Positions 37,229 through 46,359 of a DNA stretch of 54,760 nt are shown here, in pieces; the stretch's first letter is position 1; each line of letters starts with the position of its first letter. Origin of the DNA: an uncultured Chloroflexus sp. (GTDB lineage: Bacteria > Chloroflexota > Chloroflexia > Chloroflexales > Chloroflexaceae). The notes below the pieces were generated by a model. That model saw only the letters and a program-made list of their open reading frames with translations, made no database searches and had not been told where the DNA came from. The DNA is taken from positions 1 through 54,760 of the forward strand of contig NZ_CAKZNK010000144.1 of the NCBI RefSeq assembly GCF_937129525.1, read 5' to 3'. The translations under genes and the position numbers were made by a program.

Positions 37229-38725
37229 ATGGCAAAGTATGCCGCTGCGATTGATCAGGGTACTACCAGCACTCGCTGCATGATTTTTGACCATAGTGGC
37301 AACGTCGTTTGCTACGACCAGAAAGAGCACGAGCAGATCTATCCCCGCCCCGGTTGGGTTGAACATAGTCCTGATGAGATTTGGGAACGCACTCAGAGTG
37401 TGATTCGGGGCGCATTGACGAAGGGTAACCTGAGCGCGAGCGATATTGTCGCGGTAGGTATTACCAACCAGCGCGAGACCGCTGTCGTATGGAACCGCAA
37501 GACTGGTCGCCCGGTCTACAACGCTATCGTCTGGCAAGACACTCGCACCGATCAGATTTGCAATGAGCTGGCGGCTGATGGCGGTCAGGATCGTTTCCGC
37601 GCCAAAGTCGGTCTGCCCCTGGCAACCTACTTCTCCGGCCCCAAGATTCGCTGGATCCTCGACAATGTGCCCGGCGCCCGTGAAGCCGCTGAGGCGGGAG
37701 ACGTGGTGTTTGGCAATATTGATACGTTCCTGACCTGGTGGCTCACCGGTGGGCCTGATGGCGGCGTCCACGTGACCGACGTAACTAATGCCTCGCGCAC
37801 GATGCTGATGAATCTCGAAACACTCGATTGGGACGACGAGATCCTCGGTATCATGGGCATTCCCCGCCAGATGCTGCCAAAGATTATGCCCTCGAGCACT
37901 GTCTATGGCACGGCTACCGGTGAACTGGCTGGCGTGCCGGTGGCCGGAATCCTCGGTGACCAGCAGGCAGCCATGGTCGGCCAAACCTGCTTTGACGTTG
38001 GCGAGGCCAAGAATACCTACGGCACGGGTTCGTTTATGCTCCTCAATACCGGTACCAAGATCGTGCCTTCGAAGAGCGGCTTGCTGACGACCGTGTGCTA
38101 TAAATTCGGTGACCAGCCTGCCGTTTATGCGCTCGAAGGCTCGATTGCGATTACCGGCGCGTTGGTACAGTGGCTGCGCGATAATCTCGGCCTGATCACG
38201 ACCTCGGCAGAGGTTGAGGCACTGGCCAACCTGGTGGAAGATAATGGTGGTATCTACTTCGTGCCGGCCTTCTCCGGTTTGTTCGCACCGTACTGGCGTT
38301 CTGATGCGCGTGGCGCGATCGTTGGCCTGACCCGTTATGTCAATAAAGGACACCTCGCTCGCGCCGTCCTGGAAGCGACTGCTTACCAGACCCGCGAAGT
38401 GCTCGATGCTATGGAGCAGGATTCGGGTGTGAAACTGACCGCGCTGAAGGTTGATGGTGGTATGGTATATAATAACACCCTGATGCAATTCCAGGCCGAC
38501 ATCCTGGGTGTGCCGGTCATTCGGCCTAAAGTTGCGGAAACAACCTCTCTCGGCGCCGCTTATGCTGCCGGCCTGGCGGTTGGTTTCTGGTCGAATACGG
38601 ATGAGATGCGGGCTAACTGGGGCGTCGATCATACCTGGACGCCGAAAATGGATGAGGCAACCCGCGAACGCCTCTATCGAGGCTGGAAGAAGGCGGTGAC
38701 CCGCACCTTCGATTGGGTGGAATAG
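37229..38725 (+). CDS. glpK: Glycerol kinase
   Basis: 498 residues, FGGY family. It phosphorylates glycerol with ATP to sn-glycerol-3-phosphate. [10 protein letters not shown] at the N-terminus is the phosphate-binding loop, and [25 protein letters not shown] and [19 protein letters not shown] are classic GlpK signatures. The ATG at 37229 follows AAAGGAG; the upstream frame to 37157 overlaps dhaL and is not used. Its product feeds GlpABC encoded next. Confidence 0.97.
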   Translation: MAKYAAAIDQGTTSTRCMIFDHSGNVVCYDQKEHEQIYPRPGWVEHSPDEIWERTQSVIRGALTKGNLSASDIVAVGITNQRETAVVWNRKTGRPVYNAIVWQDTRTDQICNELAADGGQDRFRAKVGLPLATYFSGPKIRWILDNVPGAREAAEAGDVVFGNIDTFLTWWLTGGPDGGVHVTDVTNASRTMLMNLETLDWDDEILGIMGIPRQMLPKIMPSSTVYGTATGELAGVPVAGILGDQQAAMVGQTCFDVGEAKNTYGTGSFMLLNTGTKIVPSKSGLLTTVCYKFGDQPAVYALEGSIAITGALVQWLRDNLGLITTSAEVEALANLVEDNGGIYFVPAFSGLFAPYWRSDARGAIVGLTRYVNKGHLARAVLEATAYQTREVLDAMEQDSGVKLTALKVDGGMVYNNTLMQFQADILGVPVIRPKVAETTSLGAAYAAGLAVGFWSNTDEMRANWGVDHTWTPKMDEATRERLYRGWKKAVTRTFDWVE

Positions 38726-38858
38726 TCACCATAGTACGTTAAAAGAGAGACGCCAGACCTCAACGGTTGGCAAGGGATAACGACACCTTCGCATAATGAT
38801 GAGTTGCGATCAGTTGAACTTCCCAAGCGCCAATCGATGGTACAGCGTCTGAATTGTA

Positions 38859-38894
38859 GCAAGACCGGCAGGAATCCTATCCTGCCGGTCTTGC
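38859..38894 (+). terminator. Strong stem-loop between glpK and glpA
   Basis: GCAAGACCGGCAGGA (38859-38873) and its exact complement (38880-38894) form a 15-bp stem with a 6-base loop, 19 bp before the glpA ATG. It has no T-run. It could terminate part of the transcript, protect glpK mRNA or attenuate glpABC. Confidence 0.65.
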
Positions 38895-38913
38895 CGCCCG
38901 TCAGGAGACTCTC

Positions 38914-40584
38914 ATGCAAACCATTTCCACCGATGTGCTGGTGATCGGCGGTGGCGCGACCGGAACCGGTTGTGCGCTCGATTTAGCAATGCGCGGTATT
39001 CGCTGTGTGTTGGTTGAGAAGGGTGATCTGACTCACGGCACAACTGGTCGCTACCACGGCCTTCTCCATTCCGGCGGAAGATATGTAACCAAAGATCCGC
39101 AATCGGCCACCGAATGCGCGCATGAGAATGCTATTCTGCGCCGGATCATGCCGCATTGCATCGAGCCAACGTCCGGCTTCTTTGTGATTACTCCGTGGGA
39201 TGATGAGAGTTACGGCGATGTGTTTGTCGCCAACTGTCAGCGCACTGGCGTACCGGTGCAAGAGATCTCGGTCGCTGAGATGCTACGCCGTGAGCCGGTA
39301 CTCAATCCGCGCATCTCACGGGTGTTTGAGGTTCCTGATGCCTCCGCCGATTCGTTTCTCGCCACGCATTCAGTGGCACTCGCTGCCCGTGAGTACGGCG
39401 CCGATATTCGCACCTATCACAATGTTGTTGACCTGATCCGCGTCGGCGATCAGGTGATGGGCGCTATTGTTGAAGACCTGCGGAGCGGTGAACGCATTCG
39501 GATCGATTGCGCGTATGTGCTTAATGCTGCCGGCGCCTGGGCCGGCAAGATTGCGGCGATGGCCGGCGTGACGGTGACGGTTGTGCCGGGTAAGGGCACG
39601 ATGGTCGCGATGAACCATCGTATGGTCAATACCGTGGTCAATCGCTGCAAGTTGCCGTCTGATGGCGATATTATTGTGCCCATTCATACCGTAGCCGTGA
39701 TTGGCACGACCGATGTGCATGTGCCCGATCCCGATGTGTTCGGAATCGAGCCGGAAGAGATTCAATTTATGCTCGATGAGGGCGAGAAGCTGATCCCTGG
39801 CTTCCGCCAGTATCGCGCATTGCGGGCCTGGGCCGGTGTACGCCCTCTCTACAAAGACAAAGACGTTGCCAGCGACCGCGACATTCCCCGCACGTTCAAA
39901 CTCCTCGACCACGAGGCACGCGATGGTGTTCGTGGTATTCTCTCGATTGTCGGCGGTAAGTGGACAACCTATCGCCTGATGGCCGAGCAAACGGTCAACG
40001 AACTTGCCCGTCGCCTGGGTAATACCCAGCCTTGCCGCACGGCCAGCGAGGTCTTGCCGGTGCCCCGTTTCGAGCATCGCGCTCATTCTACCGTCACCGT
40101 ATCACCTGATCCGGCAGCCCAAACACCTTATTACTGGTTGGGCAAACCGCTGGCCCTGGTCGAGAGCGAACACGCTGCCGGCGAGCTGATCTGCGAGTGT
40201 GAATTGGTGACCCGCGAGCGCATTCTGGCTGCTATCGATGCCGGCGCGCATAATCTTGATGACATTCGCCGCGATGTGCGGATGGGTATGGGGCCGTGTC
40301 AGGGCGGTTGGTGTATCTATCGCACTGCGAATCTGCTTTATGAACGGCGGTGCGCTAACGGCTTGACTCATACGAATGCCAACGAAGCTATTATGCACTT
40401 CTTGCAAGAACGTTGGAAGGGCTTGACATCTGTCTTATGGGGCGATCAATTGCGCCAGGCGCGGCTTGATGAACTCATTTACGTCGGCGTGCTGGGCATC
40501 CAGTATCTGCGACCGCTGGCCGAACCGGGTGGCGGCCTGGTCACGCAGCATCCGGCGATTGCGACCGAATACGTGCAGGCATAG
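38914..40584 (+). CDS. glpA: Anaerobic glycerol-3-phosphate dehydrogenase subunit A
   Basis: 556 residues. It oxidises sn-glycerol-3-phosphate to dihydroxyacetone phosphate with FAD. The dinucleotide site VIGGGATGTG lies at 10-19. A C-terminal BFD-like [2Fe-2S] domain, the mark that separates GlpA from GlpD, has Cys427-x-Cys429 and Cys462-x4-Cys467 (GPCQGGWC). Ribosome site CAGGAG. It starts a glpA-glpB-glpC series with short gaps. Electrons should pass through GlpB and GlpC to membrane quinone. Confidence 0.96.
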   Translation: MQTISTDVLVIGGGATGTGCALDLAMRGIRCVLVEKGDLTHGTTGRYHGLLHSGGRYVTKDPQSATECAHENAILRRIMPHCIEPTSGFFVITPWDDESYGDVFVANCQRTGVPVQEISVAEMLRREPVLNPRISRVFEVPDASADSFLATHSVALAAREYGADIRTYHNVVDLIRVGDQVMGAIVEDLRSGERIRIDCAYVLNAAGAWAGKIAAMAGVTVTVVPGKGTMVAMNHRMVNTVVNRCKLPSDGDIIVPIHTVAVIGTTDVHVPDPDVFGIEPEEIQFMLDEGEKLIPGFRQYRALRAWAGVRPLYKDKDVASDRDIPRTFKLLDHEARDGVRGILSIVGGKWTTYRLMAEQTVNELARRLGNTQPCRTASEVLPVPRFEHRAHSTVTVSPDPAAQTPYYWLGKPLALVESEHAAGELICECELVTRERILAAIDAGAHNLDDIRRDVRMGMGPCQGGWCIYRTANLLYERRCANGLTHTNANEAIMHFLQERWKGLTSVLWGDQLRQARLDELIYVGVLGIQYLRPLAEPGGGLVTQHPAIATEYVQA

Positions 40585-40608
40585 CTACCGGGATACGGGG
40601 GAGCAGAT

Positions 40609-41847
40609 ATGTACGACACCATTGTCATAGGCGCCGGTTTGAGCGGCATGATGGCTGCTATCGGTCGCGCCGAGCGGGGCGAAAAGGTACTGGTACTGGC
40701 TAAAGGTTACGGAGCTACTCACTGGTCAACCGGCTGTATCGATCTCCTGGCCGGTTGTGATGATCCGTTCCACGGTATTACCCAACTGGCAGCGCAACGG
40801 CCCCATCATCCTTATGCCCTGGCCGGTCCGACAATGATTGAAGGTGGGATTGCTCGCCTCCGGGCTATCTGTGAAGCAGCCGGTTATCCGCTGGTCGGCA
40901 ATCTCAATCGGCATATGCTCCTACCCACTGCGCTGGGTGCATTGCGGCCTACGACCTTCGCGCCGGTCACGATGATCGCCGGCGATGCCCGCCAGTTGCG
41001 CGATGGCCGTCCAACGCTTATCGCTGGCTTTGCCGAATTGCGCGACTTCTTTCCGCCTTTAATTGCTGCCAACCTGCGCGCGCAAGGCATCGCCGCCACA
41101 GCGGCCCAACTCGCTATGCCGCCTGTGGGTCGGCAACGTGATTTCAGTCCGGCCACCCTGGCCCGCCTCTGCGAGCAGCCTGCGTTTCGCGCCAGCCTTG
41201 GCGAACAACTGGCGGCGCTCGCGCGGCAGGGTGACTATGCTCGCATTGGATTGCCGGCAATTCTCGGGCTAAAACACGCTACTGAGGTAGTGCGTGATCT
41301 GCAAAACCGCGCTGGCGCGCTGGTATTTGAAATTCCAACCCTGCCAGTCTCAGTGCCGGGCATGCGGTTGTACCAAATTCTAGAGGATGAATTCCTGAGA
41401 TTGGGTGGCCGCATCCAGCTTGGCGGGTTTGTGCAACGTGGTGAAAGCATCAGCGACACACTGGTCGCTGTGTTCAGCGAAGCAGCAGCGCGTGAACAAC
41501 GCCACGCTGCGCGGCGCTGGGTGCTGGCCACCGGAGGCATTCTCGGCGGTGGCGCGCGCGCTACCCCGGAAGGCTATGTGCGTGAAACGGCGCTCGATCT
41601 GCCACTCCAGGCTCCCGCCGGGCGCGCTGGCTGGTTTGCGCCGCGTTTCCTCAACGAAGAGGGGCATCCGATCTTTCAGAGTGGCGTCCGGGTTGATGAG
41701 CGCCTGCGTCCGCTTGATGCTGCCGGTCGGCTGGTATACGACAATGTGATGGTCGTCGGTGGAGCGCTGGCCGGCTTCGACCCTATTCGCGAAGGGTGTC
41801 TTGAAGGCGCAGCTATCGCTACCGGCTGGATGGCAGGGATGTCATGA
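40609..41847 (+). CDS. glpB: Anaerobic glycerol-3-phosphate dehydrogenase subunit B
   Basis: 412 residues, flavoprotein subunit. The N-terminal Rossmann motif is VIGAGLSGMMAA. GlpB-like stretches WSTGCIDLL, PVTMIAGD and ATGGILGGG, and a C-terminal VVGGALAGFDPI, are present. GGGGGAG precedes the ATG. The stop overlaps a possible GlpC start by 4 bp. Confidence 0.93.
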   Translation: MYDTIVIGAGLSGMMAAIGRAERGEKVLVLAKGYGATHWSTGCIDLLAGCDDPFHGITQLAAQRPHHPYALAGPTMIEGGIARLRAICEAAGYPLVGNLNRHMLLPTALGALRPTTFAPVTMIAGDARQLRDGRPTLIAGFAELRDFFPPLIAANLRAQGIAATAAQLAMPPVGRQRDFSPATLARLCEQPAFRASLGEQLAALARQGDYARIGLPAILGLKHATEVVRDLQNRAGALVFEIPTLPVSVPGMRLYQILEDEFLRLGGRIQLGGFVQRGESISDTLVAVFSEAAAREQRHAARRWVLATGGILGGGARATPEGYVRETALDLPLQAPAGRAGWFAPRFLNEEGHPIFQSGVRVDERLRPLDAAGRLVYDNVMVVGGALAGFDPIREGCLEGAAIATGWMAGMS

Positions 41848-43151
41848 ATGAGGCATCAGGTGACGAGTTTCGTGGCTCTCAGCGACTGACATTGCTTCTT
41901 GCACACACAGGAACAGGCATCATGGATCATATCGAGCTTTCGCTCACCCAGTCACTTGATCACTGCATTAAGTGCAATATCTGTACATCGGCCTGCCCGG
42001 TGGCGGCAGTGACCGATGCCTTCCCCGGTCCGAAATACGTCGGCCCACAGGCGCAACGCTTCCGCCACGCCGCTCAGCCGGTGCCTGATGAGTCGGTCGA
42101 TTATTGTTCCGGCTGTCGGGTCTGTAATCAGGTCTGCCCGACCGGAGTGCGCATTGCCGAACTCAATGCCCGCGCCCGCGCGCAAATTGTCGCCGAGCGC
42201 GGTATGCCGCTGCGTAACCGGATTATTGCCCGTTCTGGACTGGTTGGACGCCTGAGCAGCGGGCCGCATGCGCCTCTGGTCAATTTTACGCTCAATTTTG
42301 CTCCGGCGCGCTGGTTGATCGAACGGGTAATGGGGATTCATCGTCACGCTCCGTTACCGAAAGCCAGTACATACACCTTTCGCAGTTGGTTTAAGCGGCG
42401 CAAACCGACGGTCAATGGCAAGCGGCCACAGGTGGTCTACTTCCACGGGTGTAGCACCAACTACTACGAACCACGCGTCGGTCAGGCAGCAATTGCCGTG
42501 CTCGAACACCTTGGTTTTGAGGTGATTGTGCCACCTCAACGGTGTTGTGGTCTGCCATTGCTCTCAAACGGCGATTTTCCCGCTGCGCAGAAACAGCACG
42601 AATATAATGTTACCCACCTCTTACCGTATGCGCGCGCCGGCATTCCGATTGTCGGCACCAGCACCAGTTGCACACTCACCCTGAAGGAAGAGGCTCCCGA
42701 ACTGCTCGGTTTGCACGGCGATGACATTCGCGCGGTTGCAGCCGGCACTTACGACATCTTTGAATTTTTGCGTGACCTGTATATGCAAGGTCGTCTGCGC
42801 ACTGATTTTCGCCCAATCGAACGCGCGATCCCCTATCATCCCCCCTGCCAGTTGCGGGCGCATCGAATTGGTAGGCCTGTGCTCGATGTCCTCGGCCTGG
42901 TACCTGGCTTGCGTTTGCAGGAAAGCCGCGCCGAATGCTGCGGTATCGCCGGCACTTACGGCATCAAACGCGAGAAATATCAGATTGCAATGGATGTCGG
43001 TCAGCCGTTGTTTCAATTCGTGCGCGCTAGTGGCCAGGATCTCGCTCTGTGCGACAGTGAAACGTGTCGCTGGCAGATCAGTCACGCCACCGGAGTCGCA
43101 ACGCGACATCCGATTGAAATCCTGGCCGAAGCATACGGACTTCAGCCATAA
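41844..43151 (+). CDS. glpC: Anaerobic glycerol-3-phosphate dehydrogenase subunit C
   Basis: 435 residues if the ATGA overlap with glpB is used. A second start at 41922 (MDHIELSLTQ), preceded by AGGAA, gives a 409-residue form closer to the usual GlpC N-terminus and may be the true one. Two ferredoxin-type clusters, CIKCNICTSACP and CSGCRVCNQVCP, bind [4Fe-4S]. Two cysteine-rich CCG domains follow (RCCGLPLLSNGD, ECCGIAGTYG). It links the GlpAB dimer to menaquinone at the membrane. Confidence 0.94.
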   Translation: MNEASGDEFRGSQRLTLLLAHTGTGIMDHIELSLTQSLDHCIKCNICTSACPVAAVTDAFPGPKYVGPQAQRFRHAAQPVPDESVDYCSGCRVCNQVCPTGVRIAELNARARAQIVAERGMPLRNRIIARSGLVGRLSSGPHAPLVNFTLNFAPARWLIERVMGIHRHAPLPKASTYTFRSWFKRRKPTVNGKRPQVVYFHGCSTNYYEPRVGQAAIAVLEHLGFEVIVPPQRCCGLPLLSNGDFPAAQKQHEYNVTHLLPYARAGIPIVGTSTSCTLTLKEEAPELLGLHGDDIRAVAAGTYDIFEFLRDLYMQGRLRTDFRPIERAIPYHPPCQLRAHRIGRPVLDVLGLVPGLRLQESRAECCGIAGTYGIKREKYQIAMDVGQPLFQFVRASGQDLALCDSETCRWQISHATGVATRHPIEILAEAYGLQP

Positions 43152-43177
43152 CCGGTTTATCGTCAACACTCCCTACG

Positions 43178-43212
43178 GTCGAAGCGGCGATCTGGTTCGG
43201 CGCTGCTTCGAC
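43178..43212 (+). terminator. Stem-loop after glpC
   Basis: GTCGAAGCGGCG (43178-43189) pairs with CGCTGCTTCGAC (43201-43212) with one G-U wobble over an 11-base loop, followed by AATTTGTT. It probably ends the glycerol transcript. An extended -10 box for the next gene overlaps its 3' flank. Confidence 0.65.
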
Positions 43213-43216
43213 AATT

Positions 43217-43225
43217 TGTTATAAT
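43217..43225 (+). promoter_or_regulatory. Extended -10 element before the kinase gene
   Basis: TGTTATAAT: a perfect TATAAT with TG extension, 38 bp before the ATG. No good -35 box is visible at 16-18 bases. Confidence 0.5.
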
Positions 43226-43263
43226 ACGGTTCACTGTGTCCGCTTCTGCTCGGAGTGTTGGGC

Positions 43264-45135
43264 ATGCTTGCGCCAGAAACAGTCTTGCAGGGCCGGTATC
43301 GCGTCATTGCCCAAATCGCTAAAGGCGGCATGGGTGCTGTCTATCAGGCGCGTGATCTACGGCTACGCATTGACGTGGCTTTAAAGCAAACTCTCTTCAA
43401 TGATGAGGCGTATCGCCAGGCATTCGAGCGTGAAGCGCAGATTCTGGCCCGCTTGCGCCACCAGGCCCTGCCGCGCGTGATCGACCACTTCATCGACCCG
43501 CAGGGTCAGTTTCTGGTGATGGAATTCATCCACGGCGAAGATCTCGGTAACCAGCTTGCCCGCCTTGGCCGCCGCTTTGCGTCACCTCAGGTACTGCCGA
43601 TGGTGGTGAAGTGGATGGATCAACTACTCGATGTCTTGCATTATTTACATACCCGGCCAGTGCCGGTAATTCATCGCGATATTAAGCCGAAGAACCTTAA
43701 ACTGACCCCGAGTCACGACATCATCCTGCTCGATTTTGGCCTGGCCCGCGGTGGCATGACCATTTCCGCCGGCATTGACGGATCGGGAACGCGCAAAGTG
43801 TACGGCTTTACTCCACCGTATGCGCCGTATGAACAGATGCGCGATGGCGATCCGGATCCGCGCAGCGACATCTATGCACTGTCGGCCACGCTCTACCACC
43901 TGTTAACCGGCGTGCTGCCGACCGATGCGATGACCCGCATGGCCAGTTTGATCAATCGTCAGCCCGATCCTTTGCGCCCGATTCGAAGCCTTGCGCCCCA
44001 CGTGCCGGAGGGACTCGCCCAACTGATCGAACAAGGCATGGCCACCCTGATCGATCAGCGCCCTCAGTCAGCTCGTGAGATGCGTGAGGCGTTGCATCGC
44101 CTGCGCGGACGGCCAGTTGGAATGAAGGCATCGGCCCCGATTCAACCGATACCACAACCGGTAGCAGTATCAGCGCCTGACACCACCGACACACAACCAC
44201 CATCGACGCCGGCGCCAACCGTTACTCCGTCAGCGCCAACGCCAACACCGGTCGGCACAATGCTTCGGCGCCTGGTCACCGGCAGTCAGGTGCGCAGCCT
44301 CGCTTTTTCCCCTGATGGGAACCTCTTGCTGGCCGGATATGATGATTACACCGTCGGTGTATGGGATGTGAGCCGCGGCGAGCAGATCGCCAGTCTCCGC
44401 GGCCACGAAAGCAGCGTTCGTTCGGTTGCGTTTAGTCCTGACGGCAAACTGATCGCTACCGGCAGCGATGATGAAACCGCGCGGATCTGGCGCGCTGCCG
44501 ATTGGCAAACGATGCGAATTATTCAACATCCCGCCTGCCCGATTGAGAGTGTCAGTTTCAGTCCTGATGGTCGGTATCTGGCAGTTGGCGGCTGGGGTAG
44601 CGCTATCACTCTCTACGAAATCCGGCAGGATAGTATCGAACCGATCGGCCTGTTGACCTGCCCATTCGTCCATTCGCTGAGTTTTTCACCAGATGGATTA
44701 TTCCTGGCAGCCGGTTGTTACGATGGCGCCATTTACCTCTGGCGTGTCGCCGATCAACAGGCACTTGAACCGATCAGTGGTTTTAACACGTTTATCTATA
44801 GCGTGGCATTCAATTCGGACAGTGCCATCATCGCTGCCAGCAGCGGCATTAGCATCCGATTATGGCGCCTCAAAGACCGCCACCCCCTCGACACACTTCA
44901 GGGTCACACCGCGCCGGTGCGCGGACTGGCATTTAGCCCACGCTTACCGATCCTGGCATCGGTGAGTGAAGATCGCAGCGCGCGTTTCTGGCACATCGAA
45001 CACGGGCAACCCCTCGCGCTCACACTTGAACATAGCGCCGGCATAAGCTGCCTGAGCTTTAGCCCCGATGGTCAGTTGCTGGCAACCGGCGCTCACGATG
45101 GCCGCATCTGCCTCTGGCAGGCACCCATCGAGTGA
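43264..45135 (+). CDS. Ser/Thr protein kinase fused to WD40 repeats
   Basis: 623 residues. Hanks-type kinase domain at about 10-285: GGMG loop 21-24, ATP lysine Lys41 (VALKQ), Glu57, catalytic Asp139 in HRDIKPKN, DFG 157-159. A Pro/Thr-rich linker (about 288-330) leads to about seven WD40 repeats (SVAFSPDGKLIATGSDDETARIW and variants). No membrane segment separates the two halves, so both lie in the cytosol; the propeller probably recruits substrates. The ATG at 43264 follows GGAG, and a TTG at 43255 is possible. It follows glpC but has its own promoter element. The signal is unknown. Confidence 0.93.
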   Translation: MLAPETVLQGRYRVIAQIAKGGMGAVYQARDLRLRIDVALKQTLFNDEAYRQAFEREAQILARLRHQALPRVIDHFIDPQGQFLVMEFIHGEDLGNQLARLGRRFASPQVLPMVVKWMDQLLDVLHYLHTRPVPVIHRDIKPKNLKLTPSHDIILLDFGLARGGMTISAGIDGSGTRKVYGFTPPYAPYEQMRDGDPDPRSDIYALSATLYHLLTGVLPTDAMTRMASLINRQPDPLRPIRSLAPHVPEGLAQLIEQGMATLIDQRPQSAREMREALHRLRGRPVGMKASAPIQPIPQPVAVSAPDTTDTQPPSTPAPTVTPSAPTPTPVGTMLRRLVTGSQVRSLAFSPDGNLLLAGYDDYTVGVWDVSRGEQIASLRGHESSVRSVAFSPDGKLIATGSDDETARIWRAADWQTMRIIQHPACPIESVSFSPDGRYLAVGGWGSAITLYEIRQDSIEPIGLLTCPFVHSLSFSPDGLFLAAGCYDGAIYLWRVADQQALEPISGFNTFIYSVAFNSDSAIIAASSGISIRLWRLKDRHPLDTLQGHTAPVRGLAFSPRLPILASVSEDRSARFWHIEHGQPLALTLEHSAGISCLSFSPDGQLLATGAHDGRICLWQAPIE

Positions 45136-45149
45136 TTGCGCCAGCGCCG

Positions 45150-46358
45150 CTAACACACTACCCGGATCCGTTCGATGAGGGCAAGAATCCGTTCAGCTCG
45201 CCGACCGTATGTATGTTCGGCGGCGAGCGCTTGTCGCGCCGCCGGCAATGCCGGATCAGTTTCAGCCAGCGCAGCGGTAAGCGCTGCCTGCAAACCGGCC
45301 AGATCGCGGCGCGGAAAGCTGTAGGCCAGATGCGGCGGCAAGATTTCGTATAGTGCCGGCAAAGCCGGCAACACAACCGGCAACCCTAACGCCATATACT
45401 CGAACAGCTTCAACGGCGAAGCCGTCACATCGGTTACGGTATCGGGAATCACCAGCGCATCAGCCGCGCCCAGCCAGCGCACTACTTCCGTCTGTGGACG
45501 CGGCGGCAACAGGTAGAGATCGGCAGACATCGCTGTCGTTTCAGCCACACGCAAACCTTCACTGATCGCATGCGCCGCGAGAGCTGCCCGCTCGCCAGGG
45601 CGACCACCCAGAATCAGAGTAATCAGCGCCGGATGGGTTGCGCGGAGCGCGCGCGCAGCGCTGAGCAGACCGTCGAGCCAGCGATGAGCGAAGGTCATCC
45701 CGGCATAGGCCACAATCGGCGCGGCAGGTGGTAGGCCCAACGCAGCGCGACACGCGGCCCGATCCTGACGCGCAAAGATCCGTTCATCGTAAGCGTCAGG
45801 GATCACCGCAACACCTGCCGGGTCGCGCCACCCGATCTGAGCCAGCAATCGGCGAAAATCGTCGGTCAGTGAAGCCACGGCAGTCGCGCGGCAGATGGCA
45901 GTCCGGTCGATCAGATCGAGCAACCCGCGCGCCCACCGCTCTTTGGCGCGCGAGGGATTGCGTGACTCGAGATCGTGCGCCTCGTAAATCACCGGTATGC
46001 TGAGCCGAGGCCCAAAGACACCGGCCCACCAGGCAGCAATAATTGGCTGCCGAATGTAGACCGCCTCGACGTTGGGTCGGAGAGGGGCAACCAGCGTTGC
46101 CGTCATTGCGGCAAACGCCGAATGCTCAAGATAGTAAAGCAGCGTACTCTTGTAGAAACGCGACAACTTCCCGATTGCCGGACGCGGCAAATGCACAGCG
46201 CCCACCTCGCTGAATCGGCTCGGTTCCAGGCCCCAACGTGGAATGAGGGCGAGGGTATCGGATCGACGCGCGCGCAACTCACGCAACGTAGTATAAGTCT
46301 GCAATGCATTGGCCGATTGCAGATTGAGACTGGTTGGATAAGCAATATAGACGATCAT
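45150..46358 (-). CDS. Family 4 glycosyltransferase
   Basis: 402 residues. GT-B fold features: an N-terminal acceptor domain (VIYEAHDLESR) and a C-terminal donor domain with VAYAGMTFAHRWLDG, LILGGRPGERAAL and the nucleotide-sugar box SPLKLFEYMALGLPVV, whose Glu matches the EX7E motif. It transfers a hexose to an unknown acceptor, perhaps lipid or exopolysaccharide. The ATG at 46358 stands one base past the TGA of the patatin-like gene, so the two are co-transcribed. An upstream start at 46376 is possible. It converges with the kinase gene, leaving only 14 bp between. Confidence 0.9.
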   Translation of the reverse strand: MIVYIAYPTSLNLQSANALQTYTTLRELRARRSDTLALIPRWGLEPSRFSEVGAVHLPRPAIGKLSRFYKSTLLYYLEHSAFAAMTATLVAPLRPNVEAVYIRQPIIAAWWAGVFGPRLSIPVIYEAHDLESRNPSRAKERWARGLLDLIDRTAICRATAVASLTDDFRRLLAQIGWRDPAGVAVIPDAYDERIFARQDRAACRAALGLPPAAPIVAYAGMTFAHRWLDGLLSAARALRATHPALITLILGGRPGERAALAAHAISEGLRVAETTAMSADLYLLPPRPQTEVVRWLGAADALVIPDTVTDVTASPLKLFEYMALGLPVVLPALPALYEILPPHLAYSFPRRDLAGLQAALTAALAETDPALPAARQALAAEHTYGRRAERILALIERIRVVC

Positions 46359-46359
46359 G

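Noticed and set aside
37187-38632. 481-codon open frame antisense to glpK
   Set aside because: It lies entirely opposite a well-supported gene in a GC-rich codon context, and its translation has no family features and no ribosome site.
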